The position numbers were made by a program, and so were the translations under genes. A DNA stretch of 64,000 nt, taken from the NCBI RefSeq assembly GCF_902506505.1, contig NZ_LR733406.1:2132117-2196116 (forward strand), in the 5' to 3' direction. This stretch comes from Pseudomonas sp. 8AS. GTDB taxonomy: Bacteria > Pseudomonadota > Gammaproteobacteria > Pseudomonadales > Pseudomonadaceae. Below are positions 30,390 through 38,684 of this stretch, in pieces (the first letter of the stretch is position 1; every line of letters starts with the position of its first letter). The notes under the pieces are model-generated. The model searched no databases, was not told the origin of the DNA, and saw only the letters and a program-made list of their open reading frames with translations.

Positions 30390-30494
30390 ATCCGGCGCCG
30401 TTCTGTGACTGCCCGCACTGTGGCGACAAAGCGCCGCTGCGGGCCTTTATTTTTCCGGCGAATCCGTTAACTTGGCCGCTCTGCTGCGCCACAT

Positions 30495-30506
30495 AACAAT
30501 AAGAAC
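30495..30506 (+). promoter_or_regulatory. AANAANAA (Hfq/Crc type) site upstream of gspE
   Basis: AACAATAAGAAC contains two overlapping AANAANAA matches (30495-30502 and 30498-30505). It lies about 35 nt before the gspE ATG, further away than in the other cases, so support is weaker. Confidence 0.4.
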
Positions 30507-30540
30507 AGATGGAATCCCTTACTCAGGAACGGGTCCGCGC

Positions 30541-32052
30541 ATGTCCAGCGATATTCACGCCGCACTAGCGGCTCCGGCAGTGGTGCCGCTGCGCCCGCTG
30601 CCCTTCGCCTTTGCCAAGCGCCACGGCGTGCTGCTGCGCGAAGACGCCGGCCAGGTCAGCCTGTGCCTGCGCGAAGGCGCGAGCCTGGCCGCCCTGCAGG
30701 AAGCCCAGCGCTTCGCCCGCCAGGTGCTGGCGCTGCACTGGCTGACCCCGGCCGAATTCGAGCAGGCACTGACCACCGCCTACCAGCGCGACTCCTCTGA
30801 AGTGCGCCTGATGGCCGAAGGCCTGGGCGCCGAACTGGACCTGGCCAGCCTGGCGGAAATGACTCCGGAATCCGGCGACCTACTGGAGCAGGAAGACGAC
30901 GCACCGATCATCCGCCTGATCAACGCCATCCTCGGCGAGGCGATCAAGGCCGGCGCCTCCGACATCCACCTGGAAACCTTTGAGAAACGCCTGGTGGTGC
31001 GCTTTCGCGTCGACGGCATCCTCCGTGAAGTGATCGAGCCGCGCCGCGAGCTGGCGGCATTGCTGGTCTCGCGGGTCAAGGTCATGGCGCGGCTGGACAT
31101 CGCCGAGAAGCGCGTGCCGCAGGACGGGCGCATCTCACTCAAGGTCGGTGGCCGTGAAGTCGACATCCGCGTCTCCACCTTGCCCTCGGCCAACGGCGAG
31201 CGGGTGGTGCTGCGCCTGCTGGACAAACAGGCCGGGCGTCTGTCGCTCACCCACCTGGGCATGAGCGAGCGCGACCGCCGCCTGCTCGACGAAAACCTGC
31301 GCAAGCCCCACGGCATCCTGCTGGTCACCGGCCCCACCGGCTCGGGCAAGACCACCACGCTGTACGCCGGCCTGGTCACCCTGAATGACCGCACGCGCAA
31401 CATTCTCACCGTCGAAGACCCGATCGAGTACTACCTCGAAGGCATCGGCCAGACCCAGGTCAACCCGCGCGTCGACATGACCTTCGCCCGCGGCCTGCGC
31501 GCCATCCTGCGCCAGGACCCGGACGTGGTGATGGTCGGCGAGATCCGCGACCAGGAAACCGCCGATATCGCAGTCCAAGCATCTCTTACCGGCCACCTGG
31601 TGCTCTCCACCTTGCACACCAACAGCGCGGTGGGGGCCGTCACCCGCCTGGTCGACATGGGCGTCGAGCCATTCCTGCTGTCTTCCTCCCTGCTCGGCGT
31701 GCTGGCCCAGCGCCTGGTGCGCGTGCTGTGCGTGCATTGCCGCGAAGCGCGTCCGGCCGACGAGGCCGAGTGCACGCTGCTCGGCCTCGATCCGCAGGCC
31801 GCACCGACCATCTACCACGCCCAGGGCTGCAGCGAATGCCACCAGCAGGGCTACCGCGGGCGCACCGGCATCTATGAGCTGGTGATCTTCGACGAGCAAA
31901 TGCGCAGCCTGGTGCACAACGGCGCCGGCGAACAGGAACTGACCCGCCACGCACGCAGCCTCGGCCCCGGCATCCGCGAAGACGGCCGGCGCAAGGTGCT
32001 GGAAGGGGTGACCACCCTGGAAGAAGTGCTGCGCGTGACCCGAGAAGACTGA
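30541..32052 (+). CDS. gspE: type II secretion ATPase GspE (XcpR-like)
   Basis: The 503-residue cytoplasmic hexameric ATPase drives pseudopilus assembly. Seen in order: N1E domain for GspL contact; ASDIHLE; Walker A GPTGSGKT at residues 264-271; Asp box; Walker [13 protein letters not shown]; His box [12 protein letters not shown]; and a C-terminal metal-binding motif (CVHC ... CSEC). The ATG at 30541 is used; an AGGA lies rather far upstream (12 nt). It is the first gene of the plus-strand operon, and its stop overlaps the gspF ATG (TGATG). Confidence 0.96.
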   Translation: MSSDIHAALAAPAVVPLRPLPFAFAKRHGVLLREDAGQVSLCLREGASLAALQEAQRFARQVLALHWLTPAEFEQALTTAYQRDSSEVRLMAEGLGAELDLASLAEMTPESGDLLEQEDDAPIIRLINAILGEAIKAGASDIHLETFEKRLVVRFRVDGILREVIEPRRELAALLVSRVKVMARLDIAEKRVPQDGRISLKVGGREVDIRVSTLPSANGERVVLRLLDKQAGRLSLTHLGMSERDRRLLDENLRKPHGILLVTGPTGSGKTTTLYAGLVTLNDRTRNILTVEDPIEYYLEGIGQTQVNPRVDMTFARGLRAILRQDPDVVMVGEIRDQETADIAVQASLTGHLVLSTLHTNSAVGAVTRLVDMGVEPFLLSSSLLGVLAQRLVRVLCVHCREARPADEAECTLLGLDPQAAPTIYHAQGCSECHQQGYRGRTGIYELVIFDEQMRSLVHNGAGEQELTRHARSLGPGIREDGRRKVLEGVTTLEEVLRVTRED

Positions 32053-33266
32053 TGGCCGCCTTCGAATACCTCGCCCTCGACGCCAAGGGCCGCCAGCAGA
32101 AAGGCGTACTGGAAGCCGACAGCGCCCGTCAGGTGCGCCAACTGCTGCGCGAGAAGCAACTGGCGCCCTTGCAGGTGGAGGCCATGCGCAGCCGCGAGGC
32201 GCCGCAGGGCAGTGGTTTCAGTCTGCGTCGCGGCCTGGCTGCGCGTGACCTGGCCCTGGTCACCCGCCAGCTGGCGACCCTGATCGGCGCCGCGCTGCCG
32301 ATCGAGGAAGCCTTGCGCGCCGCCGCCGCGCAGTCGCGCCAGCCGCGGATCCAGTCGATGCTGCTGGCCGTGCGCGCCCGGGTGCTGGAAGGCCACGGCC
32401 TGGCCGCCAGCCTGGCGGCGTTTCCGGCGGCGTTTCCCGAGCTGTACCGCGCCACCGTGGCCGCCGGCGAGCATGCCGGGCACCTGGGCCCGGTGCTGGA
32501 GCAGCTGGCCGACTACACCGAGCAACGCCAGCAGTCGCGGCAGAAGGTGCAGCTGGCGCTGCTCTATCCACTGATCCTGATGATCACCTCGCTGATCATC
32601 GTCGGCTTCCTGCTCGGCTACGTGGTACCGGATGTGGTGCGGGTGTTCATCGACTCCGGGCAGACCCTGCCGGCGCTGACCCGCGGCCTGATCCTGGTCA
32701 GCGAGCTGGTCAAGGGCTGGGGCGCTCTGGCGCTGATCCTCATCGTGCTCGGCGTGCTGGGTTTTCGCCGGGCGCTGCGCGAGGAGGGCATGCGCCAGCG
32801 CTGGCACGGCTTCGTCCTGCGCGTGCCGCTGCTCGGCGGGCTGGTCCGCGCCACCGAGACCGCGCGCTTCGCCTCGACCCTGGCGATCCTGGTACGCAGC
32901 GGCGTGCCGCTGGTCGAGGCGCTGGCGATCGGCAGCGAAGTGGTGGTCAACCGGGTGATCCGCGGCGACGTGATCCAGGCCACCCAGCGCGTGCGCGAGG
33001 GCGGCAGCCTGTCGCGGGCGCTGGAGGCCAGCCGGCAGTTCCCGCCGATGATGCTGCACATGATCGCCAGCGGCGAACGTTCCGGCGAGCTGGACCAGAT
33101 GCTGGCGCGCACGGCGCGCAATCAGGAAAACGACCTGGCGGCCACCATCGGCCTGCTGGTGGGGCTGTTCGAGCCGTTCATGCTGGTCTTCATGGGGGCG
33201 GTAGTGCTGGTGATCGTGCTGGCCATCCTCCTGCCGATTCTGTCTTTGAACCAACTGGTGGGTTGA
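32052..33266 (+). CDS. gspF: type II secretion inner-membrane protein GspF (XcpS-like)
   Basis: GspF (404 aa) is the polytopic platform protein. It opens AAFEYLALDAKGRQQKGVLE, has the two repeated T2SSF domains (first with RQLATLIGAALPIEEALRAA, second with RFASTLAILVRSGVPLVEAL) and three transmembrane segments, the last at FMLVFMGAVVLVIVLAILLP. One-base overlap with gspE indicates coupled translation. Confidence 0.96.
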   Translation: MAAFEYLALDAKGRQQKGVLEADSARQVRQLLREKQLAPLQVEAMRSREAPQGSGFSLRRGLAARDLALVTRQLATLIGAALPIEEALRAAAAQSRQPRIQSMLLAVRARVLEGHGLAASLAAFPAAFPELYRATVAAGEHAGHLGPVLEQLADYTEQRQQSRQKVQLALLYPLILMITSLIIVGFLLGYVVPDVVRVFIDSGQTLPALTRGLILVSELVKGWGALALILIVLGVLGFRRALREEGMRQRWHGFVLRVPLLGGLVRATETARFASTLAILVRSGVPLVEALAIGSEVVVNRVIRGDVIQATQRVREGGSLSRALEASRQFPPMMLHMIASGERSGELDQMLARTARNQENDLAATIGLLVGLFEPFMLVFMGAVVLVIVLAILLPILSLNQLVG

Positions 33267-33271
33267 TAACG

Positions 33272-33703
33272 ATGAACAAGCTGGGCAAACAAAGTGGCTT
33301 CACCCTGATCGAGATCATGGTGGTGGTGGTGATCCTCGGCATCCTCGCCGCCCTGGTGGTGCCGCAAGTGATGGGCCGCCCGGACCAGGCCAAGGTCACA
33401 GTCGCGCAGAACGACATCCGCGCCATCGGCGCCGCGCTGGACATGTACAAGCTGGACAACCAGAGCTACCCGAGCACCCAGCAGGGCCTCGAGGCATTGG
33501 TGAAGAAGCCCAGCGGCAACCCGCCGGCGAAGAACTGGAACGCCGAGGGCTACCTGAAGAAGCTGCCGGTCGATCCCTGGGGCAACACCTACCTGTACCT
33601 GGCGCCGGGCACCCACGGCAAGATCGACCTCTACTCCCTGGGCGCCGACGGCCAGGAAGGCGGCGAGGGCGGTGACGCCGACATCGGCAACTGGGATCTC
33701 TGA
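33272..33703 (+). CDS. gspG: major pseudopilin GspG (XcpT-like)
   Basis: A 143-residue major pseudopilin. Prepilin peptidase site KQSG|FTLIE with Glu at +5, then the hydrophobic helix IMVVVVILGILAALVVP, and the GspG C-terminal calcium-loop region (DPWGNTYLYLAPGTHGKIDL, then GADGQEGGEG). The ATG at 33272 gives a 7-residue leader; an upstream in-frame TTG at 33263 overlaps gspF and is less likely. Processing needs PilD/XcpA, not encoded here. Confidence 0.96.
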   Translation: MNKLGKQSGFTLIEIMVVVVILGILAALVVPQVMGRPDQAKVTVAQNDIRAIGAALDMYKLDNQSYPSTQQGLEALVKKPSGNPPAKNWNAEGYLKKLPVDPWGNTYLYLAPGTHGKIDLYSLGADGQEGGEGGDADIGNWDL

Positions 33704-33709
33704 TTCCCG

Positions 33710-34246
33710 ATGAGAGCCGCGCGCGGCTTCACCCTGGTCGAGTTGCTGGTGGTGCTGGTGATACTCGGTGCCCTGACCGGCATGGCCGTGCTCGGCAGCG
33801 GCATGGCCGCCAGCCCGGTGCGCCAGCTGCACGACGAGGCCGAGCGTCTGGCCGGCCTGCTGCGCGTGCTGCTCGACGAAGCCGTGCTGGATAACCGCGA
33901 ATACGGTGTGCGCTTCGAGCGTCAGTCCTATCAGGTGCTGCGCTACGAACCGCAGCGTGGCCAGTGGCAGGCGCTGGACGACGACGCCAGGGTGCATGGC
34001 CTGCCCGACTGGGTGGAGCTGAGCATCGAGCTGGACGAGCAGGCCCTGACCCTGCCCAGCCGCACCGGCAAGGGCGCGGCGAAAATGCCGGTGCCGCAGC
34101 TGCTGATCCTCTCCAGCGGCGAGCTCAGTCCGTTTCGCCTGCGCCTGTCCGGACGCGAGCGCGGCGCCCCGGCGCTGCTGATTTCCAGCGACGGTTTCAG
34201 CGAGCCGCTGATCGAGGCGGAAAACACGCCGGGACAGCAGCCATGA
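33710..34246 (+). CDS. gspH: minor pseudopilin GspH (XcpU-like)
   Basis: 178 residues, leader MRAARG cleaved before FTLVELLVVLVILG with Glu at +5. The rest is a GspH-type soluble domain (LLRVLLDEAVLDNREYGVRF). It follows gspG by 6 bp and overlaps gspI by 4 nt. Confidence 0.93.
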   Translation: MRAARGFTLVELLVVLVILGALTGMAVLGSGMAASPVRQLHDEAERLAGLLRVLLDEAVLDNREYGVRFERQSYQVLRYEPQRGQWQALDDDARVHGLPDWVELSIELDEQALTLPSRTGKGAAKMPVPQLLILSSGELSPFRLRLSGRERGAPALLISSDGFSEPLIEAENTPGQQP

Positions 34247-34632
34247 GGCGTGCGCGCGGCTTCACCCTGCTGGAAGTGCTGGTGGCCCTGGGCATCTTCG
34301 CCCTGGTCGCGGCCAGCGTGCTGACCGCCACCGCGCGTTCATTGCAGACCGCCGCGCGCCTGGAAGACAAGACCTTCGCCCTGTGGCTGGCGGACAACCG
34401 CCTGCAGGAGCTGCAACTGGCCGAGACGCCGCCGGACGACGGCAGCGAACAGGGCGAAGAAAGCTACGCCGGGCGGCGCTGGCTGTGGCAGAGCCAGGTG
34501 CAGGCGACCAGCGAGCCGGGCATGCGCCGCGCCACCGTCTGGGTCGCTCTGCGCCCCGAGAGCGGCCTGCGCGGCAAGGTCGAGGAGCAGGCATTGGTGA
34601 CCCTCAGTGGCTTCCTCGGGAGCGAGCCATGA
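34243..34632 (+). CDS. gspI: minor pseudopilin GspI (XcpV-like)
   Basis: 129 residues, leader MRRARG cleaved before FTLLEVLVALGIFAL, Glu at +5, then the GspI signature WLADNRLQELQL. GspI nucleates the tip complex with GspJ and GspK. The start is the ATG of the ATGA overlap with gspH; the frame open upstream is a gspH shadow. Confidence 0.94.
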   Translation: MRRARGFTLLEVLVALGIFALVAASVLTATARSLQTAARLEDKTFALWLADNRLQELQLAETPPDDGSEQGEESYAGRRWLWQSQVQATSEPGMRRATVWVALRPESGLRGKVEEQALVTLSGFLGSEP

Positions 34633-35330
34633 GGCGCAACCGTGGCTTCACCCTGCTCGAACTGCTGATCGCCATCGCCATCTTCGCCTTGCTCGGCCTG
34701 GCCACCTACCGCATGTTTGACAGCGTGATGCAGGCCGACCGCGCCCAGCGCGCCCAGGAGCAGCGTCTGCGCGAGCTGACCCGCGCCATGGCCGCCTTCG
34801 AGCGCGATCTGCTGCAGGTCTGGCCACGGCCGGTGCGCGATCCGCTGGGCGATGCGCAGCCGGCGCTGCTGGGCGACAGCGGCAAGAGCAGCAGCCTGGA
34901 GTTCACCCGCAATGGCTGGCGCAACCCGCTGGGCCTGAATCGCGCCACCTTGCAGCGGGTGCGCTGGCAGCTGCAGGGCGAGCAGTGGCAACGCAGCTAC
35001 TGGGCTGTGCTGGATCAGGCCCAGGACAGCCAGCCGCGGGTGCAGCAGGCCCTGTCCGGGGTGCAGCGCTTCGAGCTGCGTTTTCTCGATGAGGAGGGGC
35101 GCTGGCTGCAGAGCTGGCCGCCGGCCAACAGCAGCGCCGAGGAGGCGTTGAGCCAGCTGCCCAAGGCGCTCGAACTGGTCATCGAGCACCGCCACTATGG
35201 CGAGTTGCGGCGTCTCTGGCGCCTGCCGGAAAGCGCCGCGGCGGGCCCGCAGGCGCTGCCCGATGGAAACGGCGGGGCGGATGGTGGCGAGCTGCTACCC
35301 GAGGAAGCGGCCGTGGAGCCGTCGGCATGA
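34629..35330 (+). CDS. gspJ: minor pseudopilin GspJ (XcpW-like)
   Basis: 233 residues, leader MRRNRG cleaved before FTLLELLIAIAIFALLG. The conserved YRMFDSVMQADRAQ and ELTRAMAAFERDLLQ follow. It is a tip-complex pseudopilin with GspI and GspK. It overlaps gspI and gspK by 4 nt each. Confidence 0.94.
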   Translation: MRRNRGFTLLELLIAIAIFALLGLATYRMFDSVMQADRAQRAQEQRLRELTRAMAAFERDLLQVWPRPVRDPLGDAQPALLGDSGKSSSLEFTRNGWRNPLGLNRATLQRVRWQLQGEQWQRSYWAVLDQAQDSQPRVQQALSGVQRFELRFLDEEGRWLQSWPPANSSAEEALSQLPKALELVIEHRHYGELRRLWRLPESAAAGPQALPDGNGGADGGELLPEEAAVEPSA

Positions 35331-36292
35331 GCCGTCAGCGCGGGGTGGCGCTGATCACCGTGCTGCTGGTGGTGGCCCTGGTCAGCGTGGTCTGCACCGG
35401 CCTGGTGCTGCGTCAGCAGCTGGCCATCCGCAGCACCGGCAACCAGTTGCTGGTGCGCCAGGCGCAGTACTACGCCGAGGGCGGCGAGCTGCTGGCCAAG
35501 GCCATCCTGCAGCGCGACCTGCGCGAGGGCGACCCGCGCCAGCCGCTGGATCACCTGGGCGAGCCCTGGGCCAAGCCGAAACTGCATTTCCCCCTGGACG
35601 AAGGCGGCGAGTTGCACCTGCGCATCGTCGACCTCTCCGGGCGTTTCAATATCAACAGCCTGGCGGCCGGTGGCGAGGCCGCCGAGATCGCCCGGCAGCG
35701 CCTGCGCCGCCTGCTGCAGCAGCTGCAATTGCCCCTCGACTATGCCGAGCGCCTGCAGGACTGGCTCGACCAGGATCAGGACAGCCAGGGTGCCGGCGGC
35801 GCCGAGGATGGCCAGTACCTGCTGCTGCAGCCGCCCTATCGCACCGGGCCGGGGCTGATTCGCGAGGTCTCCGAGCTGCGCCTGCTGCTGGGTATGAAAG
35901 AGGCCGAATACCGGCGCTTGCTGCCTTTTGTCAGCGCCTTGCCGCTCGCGGCCGAGCTGAACGTCAACACCGCCAGCGCGCCGGTGCTGGCCAGCCTGGA
36001 CGACGGCATTGCGCCGCAGGCGGTGGAGGCGGTGCTGGCCATGCAGCGCCAGGGTGGCTATCGCGACCCCGGCGAGGCCCTGCAACAGCTCGGGGTGGAC
36101 GCGTCGGCCCAAGGGCTGGCGGTCGGCAGCCAGTATTTCCAGGTGAGCAGCGAGGCCAGCCTGGGCGAGCGCCGCCAGGTGCTGGTCAGTTATCTGCAGC
36201 GCGGCAATGATGGGCGCGTCCGCGTCCTGGCGCGCGATCTGGGGCAGAGCGGCATCGCGCCGCTCGAGCCCTCCAAGGAGTCCAAGCAATGA
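35327..36292 (+). CDS. gspK: minor pseudopilin GspK (XcpX-like)
   Basis: 321 residues, leader MSRQRG followed by VALITVLLVVALVSVV. The +5 residue is Thr instead of Glu, as expected for GspK, which caps the pseudopilus tip. The large soluble domain shows DLSGRFNINSL, the LQDWLDQDQD metal-loop region and NVNTASAPVLASL. It overlaps gspL by 4 nt. Confidence 0.94.
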   Translation: MSRQRGVALITVLLVVALVSVVCTGLVLRQQLAIRSTGNQLLVRQAQYYAEGGELLAKAILQRDLREGDPRQPLDHLGEPWAKPKLHFPLDEGGELHLRIVDLSGRFNINSLAAGGEAAEIARQRLRRLLQQLQLPLDYAERLQDWLDQDQDSQGAGGAEDGQYLLLQPPYRTGPGLIREVSELRLLLGMKEAEYRRLLPFVSALPLAAELNVNTASAPVLASLDDGIAPQAVEAVLAMQRQGGYRDPGEALQQLGVDASAQGLAVGSQYFQVSSEASLGERRQVLVSYLQRGNDGRVRVLARDLGQSGIAPLEPSKESKQ

Positions 36293-37434
36293 GTGCACTT
36301 TGTCTGTTTCTGCCGCCGGCAGCCTGTGCCGCGGTCGATCCCGAGCTGCCGGTGCGGCGCGTGCAGGGCGATGCCGTCGAGCAGCTGCCGTTCGCCGCCG
36401 CCGTGCCGCCGGCGAACCAGGCCTGGCGCCTGATCCTGCCGGTGGAGGCGGTGACCGTCTGTGTCGTGCAGCTGCCGACCACCAAGGCGCGCTGGCTGCA
36501 CAAGGCGCTGCCGTTCGCCGTCGAGGAGCTGCTGGCCGAGGACGTGGAGCTGTTCCACCTGTGCGTCGGCGAGCCCCTGGCCGATGGCCGCCGGCGCGTG
36601 TATGCCGTGCGCCGCGACTGGCTGGCCGGCTGGCTGGCGCTGTGCGGCGAGTGCCAGCCCCAGCGTATCGAGGTGGATGCCGACCTGATCGACGGCGAAG
36701 GCAGCCAGTTGCTCTGCCTGGGCCAGCGCTGGCTGCTCGGCGGCAGCGCCGAGGCGCGCCTGGCCTTGCAGGCGGCGGACTGGCCACAGTTGCAGGCGCT
36801 CTGCCCGTCGCCGCGGGTGGCCCATGTGGCCGCCGGCCAGGCCGCGCCAGCGCAGGTCGACGAATGCCACGAACTGGTCCAGCCCTATGTCTGGCTGGCC
36901 CGGCAGAAGGCCGCGGGCAACCTGGCCCAGGGCGCCTTCGCCCGGCGCGAGCCGTCCACCGGGCTGGGGCGCTGGCGGCCGTTGCTGGGGCTGCTCGGCT
37001 TGTGGCTGGTGCTGCAGTGGGGTTTTAACCTGGTCCAGGGCTGGCAGCTGCAGCGCGAGGCCGAGGGCTACGCCAGCGCCAGCGAGGCGCTCTATCGCGA
37101 GTTGTTCCCGGATGACCGCAAGCTGATCAACCTGCGTGCGCAGTTCGACCAGCACCTGGCCGAGGCCGAAGGCGGCGGGCAGAACCTGCTGCTCGGCCTG
37201 CTCGATCAGGCGGCCCGGGTGATCAACGCCGAAGGGGCCCAGGTGCGCGTCGAACAGCTGGATTTCAATGCCCAGCGCGGCGATCTGGCGCTGAATCTGC
37301 AAGCGCGTGATTTCGCCGCGCTGGAGCGCCTGCGCACGCGTCTGCAGGAGGCCGGGCTGGCGGTCGAGATGGGCTCGGCCAGCCGCGAGGACAGTGGCGT
37401 CAGCGCACGCCTGGTGATCGGGGGTAATGGATGA
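36289..37434 (+). CDS. gspL: type II secretion protein GspL (XcpY-like)
   Basis: 381 residues: an actin-like cytoplasmic domain that binds GspE (LPTTKARWLHKALPFAVEEL), a single transmembrane helix (about 230-245, LLGLLGLWLVLQWGFNLV), and a periplasmic ferredoxin-like domain ending SARLVIGGNG. It overlaps gspM by 4 nt. Confidence 0.92.
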   Translation: MSALCLFLPPAACAAVDPELPVRRVQGDAVEQLPFAAAVPPANQAWRLILPVEAVTVCVVQLPTTKARWLHKALPFAVEELLAEDVELFHLCVGEPLADGRRRVYAVRRDWLAGWLALCGECQPQRIEVDADLIDGEGSQLLCLGQRWLLGGSAEARLALQAADWPQLQALCPSPRVAHVAAGQAAPAQVDECHELVQPYVWLARQKAAGNLAQGAFARREPSTGLGRWRPLLGLLGLWLVLQWGFNLVQGWQLQREAEGYASASEALYRELFPDDRKLINLRAQFDQHLAEAEGGGQNLLLGLLDQAARVINAEGAQVRVEQLDFNAQRGDLALNLQARDFAALERLRTRLQEAGLAVEMGSASREDSGVSARLVIGGNG

Positions 37435-37955
37435 ACCGCTTCAATGCTCTGACCGCGCCGCTGCAGGCGCGCCTGCAGCAGCTGGGCTGGCTGCCTTACT
37501 GGCGTGGCCTGCCGGCTCGGGATCGGCTGGCCCTGGGCCTGCTCGGCCTGTTCCTGCTGCTGACGCTGCTCTATCTGCTGCTCTGGCGCCCGGCGGCGCA
37601 GCAGGTGGTGCAGGCGCGCAATTACCTGCAGCAGCAGCGCACGCTGCACCAGTACCTGCAGGCGCATGCGCCACAGTTGCGGGCGCAGAGCGGCAAGCCG
37701 CAGGTCAGCGTCGAGCCGGCGCAGCTGCAGGGGCTGGTCACCGCCAGCGCCAGCAGCCAGGGACTGAATATCGAGCGGCTGGACAGCCAGGGCGATGGCG
37801 CGGTGCAGGTCAGCCTGCAGCCGGCCGAGTTCGGCCGTTTGCTGCGTTGGCTGGTGAGCCTGGACGAGCAGGGTATCCGCGTCGAGGAGGCGGGGTTGGA
37901 GCGGGGCGACAAGGAACTGGTCAGCAGCCGCCTCCTGCTGCGCAGCGGTAGCTGA
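37431..37955 (+). CDS. gspM: type II secretion protein GspM (XcpZ-like)
   Basis: 174 residues, GspM type: cytoplasmic N-terminus, a transmembrane helix (LALGLLGLFLLLTLLYLLLW, residues about 33-52), a helical segment and a periplasmic ferredoxin-like domain (VQVSLQPAEFGRLLRWLVSL). It is the last T2SS gene; no gspN or gspO follows, as in the P. aeruginosa xcp locus. Confidence 0.92.
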   Translation: MNRFNALTAPLQARLQQLGWLPYWRGLPARDRLALGLLGLFLLLTLLYLLLWRPAAQQVVQARNYLQQQRTLHQYLQAHAPQLRAQSGKPQVSVEPAQLQGLVTASASSQGLNIERLDSQGDGAVQVSLQPAEFGRLLRWLVSLDEQGIRVEEAGLERGDKELVSSRLLLRSGS

Positions 37956-38078
37956 GCCTCACCCATGGCGGGCATGGCGGCGCGTGCCGGCACCAAAATG
38001 GCGCCGTGCGACAGCCGACGAATGGCCCGGCGAACCGGCGAGAAAACCACTCCGCAGAAAAAAACTTCAAGCAGGGTG

Positions 38079-38107
38079 TTGACTTAGCTCGGGCAGGTGC
38101 GTAAATT
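38079..38107 (+). promoter_or_regulatory. promoter of the tRNA-Val/tRNA-Asp unit
   Basis: TTGACT (38079-38084), a 17-bp spacer and TAAATT (38102-38107). Transcription would start about 15 bp before tRNA-Val. A GC-rich stretch (TCGCCACC) after the -10 is typical of stringently controlled stable-RNA promoters. Confidence 0.75.
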
Positions 38108-38129
38108 TCGCCACCTCGCAAGGCTACTC

Positions 38130-38205
38130 GGGTGATTAGCTCAGCCGGGAGAGCATCTGCCTTACAAGCAGAGGGTCGGCGGTTCGATCCCGTCATCACC
38201 CACCA
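38130..38205 (+). tRNA. tRNA-Val (anticodon UAC)
   Basis: A 76-nt cloverleaf: acceptor GGGTGAT pairs with ATCACCC, D-arm TAGCTCAGCCGGGAGAGCA, anticodon loop CTTACAA (anticodon TAC), T-arm with GGTTCGATCC, and encoded CCA. It is the first of two tRNAs in one unit. Confidence 0.97.
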
Positions 38206-38226
38206 GTCTCTTGCGAGAACCGACGC

Positions 38227-38303
38227 GCAGCGGTAGTTCAGTCGGTTAGAATACCGGCCTGTCACGCCGGGGGTCGCGGGTTCGAGTCCCGTCCGCTGCG
38301 CCA
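38227..38303 (+). tRNA. tRNA-Asp (anticodon GUC)
   Basis: A 77-nt cloverleaf: acceptor GCAGCGG pairs with CCGCTGC, D-arm TAGTTCAGTCGGTTAGAATA, anticodon loop CTGTCAC (anticodon GTC), T-arm with GGTTCGAGTCC, encoded CCA. It lies 21 bp after tRNA-Val. Confidence 0.97.
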
Positions 38304-38312
38304 TATCAGGGA

Positions 38313-38344
38313 AGCCCTCAGCTCGCAAGAGCTGGGGGCTTTTC
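38313..38344 (+). terminator. terminator of the tRNA unit
   Basis: AGCCCTCAGCTC / GAGCTGGGGGCT stem with one mismatch and a GCAA loop, followed by TTTT, 9 bp after tRNA-Asp. Confidence 0.88.
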
Positions 38345-38450
38345 GCATCTGGCGAAAAACTTTTCGCCGTCATCGCATTGTCATCGGGAATCTTCAGGCT
38401 GTTGGCATGGTCTTTGTTTCAACCATGGCGTAACGACAGGAGATAGCCCA

Positions 38451-38537
38451 ATGGATGATTACGTAGAAGAACTGCTCGATTGCCACGCCGATGAGCGTGA
38501 TCCGGCAGAGCCAGCCGAAGACGCCACCGAGCTGTGA
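38451..38537 (+). CDS. small acidic ORF, 28 codons
   Basis: ATG to TGA encodes a 28-residue, strongly acidic peptide (MDDYVEELLDCHADERDPAE, then PAEDATEL) with one Cys and one His. AGGAG (38438-38442) lies 8 nt before the ATG, which is good spacing. Upstream at 38402-38418 is a partial sigma-54 match, TTGGCATG-N4-TTGTT, where the usual -12 GC is GT. The codon use is normal for the genome. I do not recognise the peptide. It stands alone between the tRNAs and a repeat element, so it could be a real small protein or a chance ORF. Confidence 0.45.
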   Translation: MDDYVEELLDCHADERDPAEPAEDATEL

Positions 38538-38544
38538 GAACCTG

Positions 38545-38670
38545 TTTACGATCTGCTGCGCGTCGGCCATACGGCGTTAAAAATGACCTCGGGATGCTCA
38601 TTTACAGCTCGTAAACTCCGCTCCCTCGGCCATTTTTGCCTTGTCTGGCTCTAGCTCGCGAAATCGTAAA
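38545..38670. repeat. 126-bp inverted-repeat (MITE-like) intergenic element
   Basis: The element begins TTTACGAT and ends ATCGTAAA. A nested pair AAAAATG-accTCGG / CCTCGG-ccATTTTT and a central TTTACAGCTCGTAAA near-palindrome sit inside it. The whole sequence can fold into one long stem. From memory, near-identical sequences recur between genes in several Pseudomonas genomes, which suggests a non-autonomous mobile element or a processed RNA structure. It lies between the 28-codon ORF and the AraC gene stop. Confidence 0.65.
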
Positions 38671-38684
38671 AAGGTTCGGGCTGT

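Noticed and set aside
37431..37955. Missing gspN and gspO as a sign of a broken T2SS
   Set aside because: The xcp locus of P. aeruginosa also lacks both here; the prepilin peptidase is encoded with the type IV pilus genes.
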